A stretch of 64,000 bases of DNA, from positions 169,217 to 233,216 of the forward strand of contig JAIXQA010000001.1 of the NCBI GenBank assembly GCA_027485915.1. Direction: 5' to 3'. The notes below the pieces were generated by a model, which saw only the letters and a program-made list of their open reading frames with translations, was not told where the DNA came from and did not search any database. Positions within the stretch are counted from its first letter, which is position 1; every line of letters starts with the position of its first letter. Position numbers and translations under genes: made by a program. Origin of the DNA: Alphaproteobacteria bacterium (lineage in GTDB: Bacteria > Pseudomonadota > Alphaproteobacteria > Caulobacterales > Aquidulcibacteraceae). Shown piece by piece: positions 1 to 7,687 of the stretch.

Positions 1-1023
1 TTGTTCAACGTCCCCGCTTTCTTGGTGACTTTGGTTTTGGCTTGCTTGCTCACTATTGGGATTTCTGAATCCAGCCAAGTCAACAACATCATTGTGGCGA
101 TCAAGGTCACGGTGATTGTGGCGTTTATTGTGATCGGCGGCTATAAAGTTCTGACCCATCTACCTGAATTGTCAAAGAATTGGGTGCCGTTTATTCCCGA
201 AAATGAGGGTGAAGGCAAGTTTGGCTGGGAAGGTGTGTTCCGCGCCGCTTCCATCGTTTTCTTCGCTTATATCGGGTTCGAAGCAGTTTCGACCGCTGGC
301 CAAGAAGCGAAGAACCCGAAGAAAGACATGCCAATCGGCATCATCGGTTCCTTGCTGGTCTGTACCGTTCTATACATGCTGGTGGCGGCAGTCTTGACCA
401 TGCTGGTTAATTATAAAGAACTGAATGTGCCCGATCCTGTGGCTGTGGCCGTTGATTCTATGGGTCCTCAGTGGGCTTGGTTCGCGATGACGATTAAGGC
501 CGGTGCGATCATCGGCCTCACCTCGGTGATCTTGGTCCTCATGTACGGCCAAACACGGATCTTCTATGCCATGGCCCGTGACGGTCTGTTGCCAAAGATC
601 TTCTCACGCGTGCACCCCAAGTTCCAAACCCCTTGGATCAACACGATTGTTGTCGGCATCATTGTGGCTTTGGCTGCAGGTCTGTTCGACATCAATGTTT
701 TGGGTGACGTCACCTCGGTTGGCACTTTGGCAGCTTTTGCCATCGTCTGCGTTTCGGTGATTTGGTTACGTCAGGCCCGTCCAGACCTACCACGCGGCTT
801 CAAGGTTCCTTTGTATCCCATTCTGCCCATCTTTGGCATTTTGTCGTGTGGAGCTTTGATCTTCACCGTGGAACAACGCGTGTTGCACTTCTTCTTTATC
901 TTCTTGGTCGGTGCGACGGCGGTCTATTTCCTCTATGGGATGTGGAACTCCAAGCTCGCTAAGGGTGAATTCGTGACAGGTCATGAGCCTGCCGCGAATG
1001 AATTGCCACACAAACTCGACTAG
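1..1023 (+). CDS. APC-family amino acid permease, 3' part
   Basis: This is the C-terminal 340 residues of an inner-membrane amino acid transporter of the APC superfamily, most like the cationic amino acid transporter (CAT/YfnA) branch. The reading frame is open from the first base, so the true start and the first membrane segments lie outside the window; the TTG at base 1 is not taken as a start. About nine hydrophobic segments are visible. The region around residues 78-105 (FRAASIVFFAYIGFEAVST followed by EAKNPKKDMP) is the conserved APC loop carrying the FAYIGFE and NPxxxxP signatures. The short hydrophilic tail ends in KLD. A strong intrinsic terminator follows directly, so this is the last gene of its unit. 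The substrate cannot be told from the sequence. Confidence 0.85.
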   Translation: MFNVPAFLVTLVLACLLTIGISESSQVNNIIVAIKVTVIVAFIVIGGYKVLTHLPELSKNWVPFIPENEGEGKFGWEGVFRAASIVFFAYIGFEAVSTAGQEAKNPKKDMPIGIIGSLLVCTVLYMLVAAVLTMLVNYKELNVPDPVAVAVDSMGPQWAWFAMTIKAGAIIGLTSVILVLMYGQTRIFYAMARDGLLPKIFSRVHPKFQTPWINTIVVGIIVALAAGLFDINVLGDVTSVGTLAAFAIVCVSVIWLRQARPDLPRGFKVPLYPILPIFGILSCGALIFTVEQRVLHFFFIFLVGATAVYFLYGMWNSKLAKGEFVTGHEPAANELPHKLD

Positions 1024-1048
1024 GGCTTCAGCCTTGTTTGATCGATGA

Positions 1049-1075
1049 CGGCGGGTCTTCGGACCCGCCGTTTTT
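1049..1075 (+). terminator. Intrinsic terminator after the permease gene
   Basis: A perfect 9-bp stem (CGGCGGGTC at 1049-1057 with GACCCGCCG at 1062-1070) closes on a TTCG tetraloop and is followed directly by TTTTT. It lies 25 bases after the permease stop and separates that gene from tlyA. Confidence 0.92.
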
Positions 1076-1135
1076 GCTTTAAGGCATGTGCAGCCGGGGT
1101 GGTCAAACTGTGCTACGCAGGATAGGCCCTTGGCC

Positions 1136-1891
1136 ATGGAACGTATGAGAGCAGATTTACTCCTAGTGGCACGTGGTCTTATCGCCACCCGCGCGAAGGC
1201 ACGAGAGGCGATTGAGGGTGGTCTGGTCCGTTCCGGCGAACGCGTAATCGTCAAGCCTTCAGAGCTTCTGGAGCCAGATTGCCCACTTACGGCCCAACTT
1301 GCCTATCATTGGGTGTCGCGCGCAGGGCTGAAGCTGATCGCGGCTTTGGACGCTTTTGGCATTATGGCAACGAACCGGTATGCGCTGGACATTGGGGCTT
1401 CAACCGGTGGCTTTACGCAAGTGCTGCTCAGTCGAGGCGCGACCCATGTCGTCGCCGTCGATGTGGGGCGCGAACAGCTGGACGCAAGCTTGCGCGGCAA
1501 TCCCGCTATAACCTCGCTTGAAGGCACAGATGCCAGAGGCTTAACCTTAGACGACCTAGGCGAGCCTGTGCCCGACCTTGTTGTGATCGATGTGAGTTTC
1601 ATTGGGCTAGAGAAAATTCTGCCCTCCATCTTGCCTTTGGTCGCCCCTAGTTCAGATTTGGTGGCGCTCGTAAAGCCGCAGTTTCAGGCAGGCCCCGCGC
1701 GCGTAGGCAAACGCGGGCTCGTCGATCCAGCCATTGCTGCGATTATTGCAGAGGAAGTCCGCCAAGCGTTAGACGGCCTATGTGGCTTCAAGGTTCTTGG
1801 CCTGATCGAAAGCCCGATTGCCGGTGGCGATGGCAACCGAGAATATCTTTTGCATGCGCGACGCGACGGCGTGGACGGGGAAGCGCACTAG
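1136..1891 (+). CDS. tlyA: TlyA-family rRNA 2'-O-methyltransferase
   Basis: The product is a 251-residue TlyA/FtsJ-like protein. Family members with known activity add 2'-O-methyl groups to cytidines of 16S and 23S rRNA, and the family is often mis-annotated as haemolysin. Residues 4-60 form an S4-type RNA-binding domain (RADLLLVARGLIATRAKAREAI). A Rossmann methyltransferase domain follows with the SAM-binding motif LDIGASTGGFTQVLL near residue 84 and a conserved LVKPQFQAGP stretch near residue 177. I chose the ATG at 1136 because it starts exactly where family homology begins; the open frame extends upstream to 1088 without recognisable sequence. The 3' end overlaps the convergent glycine-zipper gene by 4 bases. 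Confidence 0.88.
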   Translation: MERMRADLLLVARGLIATRAKAREAIEGGLVRSGERVIVKPSELLEPDCPLTAQLAYHWVSRAGLKLIAALDAFGIMATNRYALDIGASTGGFTQVLLSRGATHVVAVDVGREQLDASLRGNPAITSLEGTDARGLTLDDLGEPVPDLVVIDVSFIGLEKILPSILPLVAPSSDLVALVKPQFQAGPARVGKRGLVDPAIAAIIAEEVRQALDGLCGFKVLGLIESPIAGGDGNREYLLHARRDGVDGEAH

Positions 1892-2526
1892 CGCGTGCAC
1901 ACCATGCAAGGCGGTGGGAAGCTGCCAGGATGCATGCCGCCAGTCATTGGAACAGGTTGGCTACCGACATAGGAATCGCGTGGCACTTGCGCGGGCCGGG
2001 GAATATCGGCTGGCGCTGCATACAGGGGCCCGCGTCGCTCACGCCCATAATAAGAATGAGGTGATGACTGATACCAGTCGCCACCCACCACACGCTGGGC
2101 CGTTGGCGCTGTCACAGGCTCTGGCATAGGCCGATAGCCCGCATGTGGATGCAATTCTTGCTCGGCTTGGGGTTCAAAATTCGGCCTTGCAGCCGGTACT
2201 GTTTCGCAGGTGACATTTGCGCCGCCTATCTGGGACCCCACAAAGGCCCCAACAAGCGCACCGACCACGATGCCTTCGGGTTGCACGGCCGCTGCTGCCA
2301 GAGCTTTACCGGCAATCCCGCCGCCAACAGCCCCAATCATACCACCGGCTGCCCGAGAGCCTGATTTGGCTTCTGCGCATGGGCCTGAAAAGCCTTCCGG
2401 CTGGCCCATCGCGCGTGGCATAGGACTGCGCTCTCCCACCCCGTGAGCGGATGCTGGTGTTGCGCCCAAAAGAGCGGTTGCACACAGACTAGCGAGCAGA
2501 ATTGAATGGACGGGTTGGCGCATCAT
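1888..2526 (-). CDS. Exported glycine-zipper protein A
   Basis: A 212-residue protein with a clear signal peptide (LLASLCATALLGATPASA) and, at about residues 45-105, a glycine-zipper 2TM-like hairpin: a Cys, then AAGGMIGAVGG, GIAGKALA, VGALVGAFVGSQIGG and a second Cys. Such zippers occur in Rickettsia 17-kDa antigen-like and SlyB-like envelope proteins and insert as paired helices in the outer membrane or periplasm. The C-terminal half is Pro/Gly/Tyr-rich and ends in CMVCTR. It is a paralogue, over the zipper, of the protein at 3556-4146. Its function is unknown. It is the last of three leftward genes for small exported proteins. Confidence 0.75.
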   Translation of the reverse strand: MMRQPVHSILLASLCATALLGATPASAHGVGERSPMPRAMGQPEGFSGPCAEAKSGSRAAGGMIGAVGGGIAGKALAAAAVQPEGIVVGALVGAFVGSQIGGANVTCETVPAARPNFEPQAEQELHPHAGYRPMPEPVTAPTAQRVVGGDWYQSSPHSYYGRERRGPLYAAPADIPRPAQVPRDSYVGSQPVPMTGGMHPGSFPPPCMVCTR

Positions 2527-2561
2527 CGTCTCCCAGAAAGTCAGAAATCAGAGCTTGGCGA

Positions 2562-3347
2562 TCAATAGCCCGGTGGGCGCCAGCCTTGCGGACATTGGCA
2601 GACCCAAGTTTGCTGTGGGGGCGTGGTACGACCGTCTGGAGTGGTGATGGTTTGAACACTCCAGCCACAAATCATCCCACCATGTTGCATCTGCATGGCG
2701 GGTGCTGGCCACGAGGTCATGCCGCCTTGGCTCGACCAGGTGCTCATCGATGAAGACGAAGACCAAGTAGAATTGCTCCAAGCACTACTCTCGCTCGCCA
2801 ATGACATCGCGGAGCCATTTGAAGCGGCTTCATAGCTGGTAGCGCGGTCCTTGATCGGGTCAACATAGGGACGGCGGTCATGGGCCCAAGCCGAAGAATG
2901 GCCGGTGGAGCTTTGTACTCGCTTGGCCTTCGTCGCAGAACGCCGATGGTTGGACGGGGCAATTGCAGCACGTGTGCGCTTCTTGGTTGCACGCGCCTTT
3001 TGTTTGCCACGATCTGCATAGCCATCACGGTAACCATCCCGATAGCCGTGCCGGTAGGCATGCTGCGTGTGCTGTTGGTGCTGCGCTCGGTGCCCATTGT
3101 GCGTTTCTGGTTCACGCACAACTTCTTCCCGCACAAAGGTCTCGGTTACCGCTGGCGATACCGTAACCGTTTGTTGGAACTGATGTTGGGATACGCCAGA
3201 TGAGGCGGCGGACGAGGTCGATCCACTAGAACTTGATATGCCGCTTCCAGACAAGCCGGGACAGGCGACATAGACGCATTGAGCCAAGGCAGGGCTAGCC
3301 ATAAAGCCCGAAAGCGCGACACCAAGTAAAACTTTTCGCATATTCAA
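2562..3347 (-). CDS. Secreted Ser/His-rich protein with C-terminal CGW module
   Basis: I do not recognise a family for this 261-residue protein. It has a signal peptide (KVLLGVALSGFMASPALA) followed by a Cys-containing Ser/Gly-rich stretch. A histidine/tyrosine-rich segment near residues 86-112 has a GYRDGYRDGYADRG repeat, followed by a Lys/Arg-rich region and then a Ser/Trp/Met-rich low-complexity region. The last 35 residues form a compact module, C227-G-W, P237-D-G, Q245-Q-x-W, C250, W256, which recurs at the end of the neighbouring glycine-zipper protein at 3556-4146. The composition suggests an extracytoplasmic or surface protein. The gene lies 35 bases upstream of glycine-zipper gene A on the same strand, so the two may be co-transcribed. 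Confidence 0.65.
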   Translation of the reverse strand: MNMRKVLLGVALSGFMASPALAQCVYVACPGLSGSGISSSSGSTSSAASSGVSQHQFQQTVTVSPAVTETFVREEVVREPETHNGHRAQHQQHTQHAYRHGYRDGYRDGYADRGKQKARATKKRTRAAIAPSNHRRSATKAKRVQSSTGHSSAWAHDRRPYVDPIKDRATSYEAASNGSAMSLASESSAWSNSTWSSSSSMSTWSSQGGMTSWPAPAMQMQHGGMICGWSVQTITTPDGRTTPPQQTWVCQCPQGWRPPGY

Positions 3348-3509
3348 GTCCTTTTCTGGGACGTTCGAATCAATTCTCGACGAAATTCTTTCGTCACTTC
3401 ACAACACTATGCCAAACTATTAACCATAAGGCGCTGATCTTCACCAAAATAGGGAAAAGAAAACACAGACATAGCTGCGGGCGTTCCCTACCGGGTTCAC
3501 AAACCCAAG

Positions 3510-3535
3510 CCGCCTCCCCTGGGTGGGGGAGGCGG
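3510..3535 (-). terminator. Hairpin terminator of the gene at 3556-4146
   Basis: A perfect 10-bp GC-rich stem (CCGCCTCCCC at 3510-3519 with GGGGAGGCGG at 3526-3535) lies 20 bases beyond the stop of the leftward gene. On the minus strand it is followed by a modestly T-rich tract (CTTGGGTTTG), so termination may be incomplete. Confidence 0.7.
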
Positions 3536-3555
3536 TCCAAACTTAGTGCATGGAT

Positions 3556-4146
3556 TCAGTTGACTGCTTGCCACTCGCCACGATTGTCGCGGCACATCCA
3601 AACTTGTTGACGCTCATAAAGGCCGTCCGGACGTCGCAGAGCAGCTTCACCCCAACCACATTCCTGGCGGCTAGCTACAGGCGGGGTATAGCTAGCTTGA
3701 TAAGCCCGATCATGGTCGCGATGGTGTCCACGGCGGCTAGGACGATAGTCGCTGTAGCGGTCGTCGCGGGAATAACCATAGTCTTGCTTGCGGTACTCTT
3801 CTTGGCGCGCTGGGCGCTGGTTGGGCTCATAGCCACGATAGACAGGGTCATCGCAGGCAACGCGGCCCTTGGCGATTTGCGAACCAGCCACTGCACCGAC
3901 AACAGCACCGAGGACAGTGCCCTCTTTGCGGGCATTACGCCCAGCTAGTTGCTTACCCAACACCGCGCCAGCAACCGCACCAATAGCCCCACCGGCCAAA
4001 CGATTATTGTTCAAGCTTTGCTGGCAGTCCTGTGGAACCGAGCCATAACTTGGATAGGCGTTGTCATAGGTTTGGGCAGAGGCCATTGCGGGGGCTGAAA
4101 GGGCCAGCGCTGCAGCCAAGCTTGAGAAAATCAATGTACGCATCAC
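3556..4146 (-). CDS. Exported glycine-zipper protein B with C-terminal CGW module
   Basis: A 196-residue exported protein with signal peptide LAAALALSAPAMASAQ. A glycine-zipper 2TM domain spans about residues 42-100 (RLAGGAIGAVAGAVLGKQLAG, then GTVLGAVVGAVAGSQIA), bounded by Cys on each side as in the paralogue at 1888-2526. The middle is rich in Arg, Tyr and Asp (DYGYSRDDRYSDYRPSRRG). The last 35 residues (C163-G-W, P173-D-G, Q180-Q-x-W, C185, W192) repeat the module found at the end of the neighbouring Ser/His-rich protein. An outer-membrane or periplasmic location is likely. A strong hairpin follows the stop, making this probably a separate unit. Confidence 0.78.
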   Translation of the reverse strand: MMRTLIFSSLAAALALSAPAMASAQTYDNAYPSYGSVPQDCQQSLNNNRLAGGAIGAVAGAVLGKQLAGRNARKEGTVLGAVVGAVAGSQIAKGRVACDDPVYRGYEPNQRPARQEEYRKQDYGYSRDDRYSDYRPSRRGHHRDHDRAYQASYTPPVASRQECGWGEAALRRPDGLYERQQVWMCRDNRGEWQAVN

Positions 4147-4248
4147 GATGCTCCTTTACAGAGAAGACCCATGAGTTAGAGGGGGCAGGTGCAGGCCTTC
4201 TGTGAAAGCTAACTTGCAACATCCTCCCTGAACGGCGCATGAGCAGAT

Positions 4249-5502
4249 ATGAACAATAGCATTCAGGAAACTCTCACGCTCAACATTGAGCATATTGGCG
4301 CACGCGGTGATGGTGTTTCGCGCGACCAAGACCGTGCGGTCCATGTGCCTTTCACTTTGCCAGGCGAACAAGTTGAAGCCCACCAGCGCGGTGATCGCGC
4401 GACGCTGATCAACGTCTTGAAGCCCTCACAAGAGCGGGTTGAACCGGTTTGCGGCCACTTTGGTGTTTGTGGCGGCTGTGCCCTGCAGCATTGGGCGGAA
4501 GGCCCTTATTTAGCTTGGAAGGCAGGCTTGGTTGAGCGGGCGCTGCAACGCGTCGGGATCGAAATTGCCTTGCCGCCGACCCAGCCTGCTTGGGGCCAAG
4601 GGCGCAGACGCGCGACTTTTCATGGCAAGCATGCGGGTCCCCGCTTTTTGTTCGGCTTTACCCAAGCCAAAACCCATCAGATTGAACCAATCAGCGCCTG
4701 TCCTGTTCTAACCCCTAGCCTCAATGCTGCTATTGCCCGCTTAGCGATCCTTGCAGAGGCGCTCGCGCCCAAACAGGAAACAATTGATCTCCTTGTTACG
4801 GAGACACCGGTGGGCCTTGATGTCGACGTTCGTCATGCGGGCAGGATTGATAAGTTTGAGCGTAAAGGGCTCGAACGTTTGGCAGCGCTTGCTGAAGCGG
4901 CAGACATTGGACGACTGACACTCCATGGTCAGACGGCGTTAACCCGTGTCACCCCGCGCGTAAAAATGGGCCAAGCGATTGTCGAATTGCCAGCTGGTGC
5001 GTTTTTGCAGGCCACGCGTGCCGGCGAGGAGGCTTTGGCTGCGCGCGTGCTGAAGTGGACCGAAGGCCGCAAGCATGTTGCCGACCTATTTGCCGGGATC
5101 GGTACCTTTGGGTTGCGGCTGAAGGAAAAGGCCCAGGTGCGTGCCATTGAATCCGACGTCCAAGCTGTGGCCGCGATGAAAAAAGCGTCAGACGGTCTGG
5201 CAGGGGGAAAAACATTGATTGCGGAGGCCCGCGACCTGTTTCGGGCACCCCTAGCGCCTTTGGAGATGAAAGGCTTAGACGCCATCGTCTTTGACCCACC
5301 ACGGGCGGGGGCGGAAGCACAAAGTGCCCAGATTGCGCGCTCCAAGATTGATCTGGTGGTCGCCATCTCGTGCGATCCAGCCAGCTTTGCCCGCGATGCC
5401 CGCATTTTGGTCGACGGAGGTTATCGCCTCGCTGAGATCGAGACCTTTGACCAATTCCGCTTCACGCCGCATGTCGAAATTGCAGCGAAGTTTGTACGGT
5501 AG
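4249..5502 (+). CDS. RlmD/TrmA-type 23S rRNA (uracil-C5)-methyltransferase
   Basis: A 417-residue class I SAM-dependent RNA m5U methyltransferase of the RumA/RlmD family. Residues 5-60 are a TRAM RNA-binding domain (LNIEHIGARGDGVSRD). A 4Fe-4S-type cysteine set follows (C-x5-C-x2-C in CGHFGVCGGC near residues 67-76), plus a fourth Cys near residue 148. The catalytic domain shows the SAM motif VADLFAGIGTFGL near residue 279, DPPRAGAEAQ near residue 347 and the catalytic cysteine in ISCDPASFARD near residue 375. The usual FxQxN motif appears as FLQAT. It is the first gene of a pair with the YcgN-like gene 5 bases downstream. The exact target uridine is not readable from sequence. Confidence 0.87.
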   Translation: MNNSIQETLTLNIEHIGARGDGVSRDQDRAVHVPFTLPGEQVEAHQRGDRATLINVLKPSQERVEPVCGHFGVCGGCALQHWAEGPYLAWKAGLVERALQRVGIEIALPPTQPAWGQGRRRATFHGKHAGPRFLFGFTQAKTHQIEPISACPVLTPSLNAAIARLAILAEALAPKQETIDLLVTETPVGLDVDVRHAGRIDKFERKGLERLAALAEAADIGRLTLHGQTALTRVTPRVKMGQAIVELPAGAFLQATRAGEEALAARVLKWTEGRKHVADLFAGIGTFGLRLKEKAQVRAIESDVQAVAAMKKASDGLAGGKTLIAEARDLFRAPLAPLEMKGLDAIVFDPPRAGAEAQSAQIARSKIDLVVAISCDPASFARDARILVDGGYRLAEIETFDQFRFTPHVEIAAKFVR

Positions 5503-5507
5503 ATCAT

Positions 5508-5954
5508 ATGCCCTTTTGGACCGATACCAAACTTGCCGATATGACCGAGGCCCAATGGGAAAGCCTGTGTGATGGCTGTGGCAAATGCTGCTTGATCCGA
5601 CTAGAAGACGAGGACACAGGCGATATCCATACAACCGACGTGCATTGCAAATTGTTTGACTCGGGCTCTTGCCGCTGCAGCAATTATGCTGAGCGCAAGA
5701 CTCATGTACCCGATTGTGTAAAATTAACACCGCAGACCTTGGCCGAGCTGACATGGCTGCCCATGACCTGCTCTTATCGGTTGGTGCAAGAGGGCAAGCC
5801 CCTGTTTAATTGGCATCCCCTAGTCAGTGGGGATCCCGAAAGCGTGCATAAGGCGGGTATGAGCGTTCAGAACCAGACAGTTCCAGAAGGTCAAGTCAAA
5901 GTTCGCCACTTGGTTCGGCGCATCAAAATTTGGCCCGGGGAGGAAAGCGCCTGA
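5508..5954 (+). CDS. YcgN-family (UPF0260) cysteine-cluster protein
   Basis: A 148-residue protein of the YcgN/UPF0260 family, which belongs to the zinc- or iron-binding CxxCxxCC group (DUF/YkgJ-like). The signature CDGCGKCC sits near residues 22-29; further Cys occur in HCKLFDSGSCRC, DCVKL and MTCSYR, in the conserved family arrangement, with GNP/NWHPL and SVHKAGMSV blocks downstream. The molecular role is unknown. It is transcribed with the RNA methyltransferase gene, only 5 bases away, which suggests shared expression. The length and C-terminus match the usual family length of about 150 residues. Confidence 0.88.
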   Translation: MPFWTDTKLADMTEAQWESLCDGCGKCCLIRLEDEDTGDIHTTDVHCKLFDSGSCRCSNYAERKTHVPDCVKLTPQTLAELTWLPMTCSYRLVQEGKPLFNWHPLVSGDPESVHKAGMSVQNQTVPEGQVKVRHLVRRIKIWPGEESA

Positions 5955-5962
5955 CACCTTAG

Positions 5963-6898
5963 CTAGAGATCACGCGCCGAGAACGTATCGCAAGCGCGCG
6001 TATCGCGGCTCTCAAGTCCCTTGTTAAACCAAGCCATACGTTGTGCACTGGTGCCATGCGTGAAGCTATCGGGCACCGCAAAGCCTTGTGCGCGCTTTTG
6101 TAAGCGATCATCGCCAACCGCGCTGGCTGCCCCTAAACCTTCTTCAATATCACCGGGCTCAAGGGCTTGGGTTATATTGGACTGGCCAGCCCATAGACCG
6201 GCATAACAATCAGCCTGAAGCTCGATTCGAACAGCGAGCGAGTCTGCCCCTTTGTTTCGCCCCTCCTGGCGCATCGCACGGTTGGCTTTCGGTAAGGCGC
6301 CGGTGACGTCTTGGACGTGGTGGGCGACTTCATGGGCGATCACATACGCTTGAGCGAAGTCGCCCTTTGCGCCGAGTCCACGGTCCATTTCTTCAAAGAA
6401 GCTCATATCCAGATAGATTTTCTTGTCCCCCGGGCAGTAAAATGGCCCTGTCGAGGCACTGGCTGTGCCGCAGGGGGAGCTCGTTTGGCCGTTAAACAAG
6501 ACTAAGGTTGCGGGGGGGTAGGTTGCCCCATTCTTCGCAAAATCTGCTGTCCAGAAGTCTTCTGTCGATCCTAACACAGCCGCTACACGGTCAGCCGTTT
6601 CTGCCTCGCTGCGGCTAGAGTTAGCCCGTTGATCCAAGCCGTTGGGTTGAGTTGTTTCTGTCTCAAAGCCTTCAGACGGGCCGGCAAGACCCGAGCCAGC
6701 TCTCAGGATCGACATAAGTGTGCCAAGGGAATCGCCGCCGCCAAAGAAGACAAGTAATAAAACGATCACGATCATGGCGATGCCACCGCGACCACGAAGG
6801 GGCAGGCGAGGGCCACCGCCACCGCTGAGTCCGCCGCCGCCGCCTCCGCCACGACGATCTTCAATATTGCTCGATCGGCGAATGTCATCCAAACGCAT
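5963..6898 (-). CDS. Neutral zinc metallopeptidase (YpfJ/KPN_02809 family)
   Basis: A 311-residue membrane-anchored putative metallopeptidase of the YpfJ family. The N-terminus is typical: MRLDDIRRSSNIEDRR, then a run of glycines, then a single membrane segment at about residues 40-58 (GIAMIVIVLLLVFFGGGDSLG). The soluble domain carries conserved FWTADFAKNGATYPPATLVLF and SPCGTASASTGPFYCP blocks and the zinc-binding HEVAHHVQD (HExxH) near residue 190, followed by a downstream ELQADCYAGLWA that should supply the third ligand. The substrate is unknown. It is divergent from the glycosyltransferase pair and ends 8 bases after the YcgN-like stop on the other strand. Confidence 0.88.
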   Translation of the reverse strand: MRLDDIRRSSNIEDRRGGGGGGGLSGGGGPRLPLRGRGGIAMIVIVLLLVFFGGGDSLGTLMSILRAGSGLAGPSEGFETETTQPNGLDQRANSSRSEAETADRVAAVLGSTEDFWTADFAKNGATYPPATLVLFNGQTSSPCGTASASTGPFYCPGDKKIYLDMSFFEEMDRGLGAKGDFAQAYVIAHEVAHHVQDVTGALPKANRAMRQEGRNKGADSLAVRIELQADCYAGLWAGQSNITQALEPGDIEEGLGAASAVGDDRLQKRAQGFAVPDSFTHGTSAQRMAWFNKGLESRDTRACDTFSARDL

Positions 6899-6991
6899 GG
6901 CGTGCCCCTTCTACTCACTTGGCTGAACTCTGCCATCGGCTTACACTTAACCCCCTTGCCACTGGCTCACGCAAGCCCTTCTAGTGCGACT

Positions 6992-7687
6992 ATGACTTCT
7001 GCACCGCTTTCTATCGTCATCCCAACTTTGAACGCGATGCCTAGACTGGCTGATTGTCTTGCCACATTGGTGGCGGGGCTTGGTGCTGGCCTTGTCCGCG
7101 ATGTGGTGGTGGTGGATGGAGGTTCCAGCGACCAAAGCCCTGAATTGGCTTTAGATATGGGTTGTCATGTCATTCAAATGGGCTCCCAAGGTCGGGGGCG
7201 TGGGCAGCAATTGGCTGCAGGTGCGAAAGCGGCGAAGGGTGAGTGGCTTTTGTTTTTGCATGGCGATTCAGTGCCCCTCGAAGGTTGGATCGCAGCCTGT
7301 GAGGCGCATATGGCGAAGACGCCGCAATTGGCTGCCTACTTTCAGTTAGGCTTTGACGATCAGGCAAGAGCTGCAAAGCGGATCGCCTTTTGGGCAAATT
7401 GGCGCGCACGCCTGTTGGGTTTACCCTATGGCGACCAAGGCCTTCTGATTTCGCGCAGTCTTTATGAGTCACTTGGAGGCTTTAGCCCGATTGCCTTGAT
7501 GGAAGATGTCGATCTCGTTCGCAAGATCGGAAAGGCGCGTCTTCGCGGCTTGTCCGCAAAAGTTGAAACCAGCGCCGAGCGTTATCGTCGCGGTGGTTGG
7601 TGGTTTGTTCCTTTACGCAATCTGTTACTGCTTGCTGCCTTTTTGTGTGGCGTTTCACCCGATCGTATCAAAGGCTTTTATCGGTGA
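6992..7687 (+). CDS. TIGR04283-type family 2 glycosyltransferase
   Basis: A GT-A glycosyltransferase of the group named TIGR04283, often linked with arsenosugar biosynthesis. Visible features are the N-terminal LSIVIPTLNA, the first acidic motif VVVDGGSSDQSPE, FLHGDSVPLEGW (DxS-type nucleotide-sugar site) and the group signature GDQGLLISRSLYESLGGF followed by ALMEDVDLVRKI. A hydrophobic C-terminal segment (LRNLLLLAAFLCGVSP) could touch the membrane. I chose the ATG at 6992, 231 residues from the stop, because homology begins there; the frame is open from 6902. Its stop overlaps the GTG start of the next gene in a GTGA arrangement, so the two are translationally coupled. Confidence 0.85.
   Translation: MTSAPLSIVIPTLNAMPRLADCLATLVAGLGAGLVRDVVVVDGGSSDQSPELALDMGCHVIQMGSQGRGRGQQLAAGAKAAKGEWLLFLHGDSVPLEGWIAACEAHMAKTPQLAAYFQLGFDDQARAAKRIAFWANWRARLLGLPYGDQGLLISRSLYESLGGFSPIALMEDVDLVRKIGKARLRGLSAKVETSAERYRRGGWWFVPLRNLLLLAAFLCGVSPDRIKGFYR

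Noticed and set aside
787..1254. A 155-residue frame on the minus strand over the permease end and terminator
   Set aside because: It is antisense to the permease and to the 5' part of tlyA, and crosses a strong terminator hairpin.
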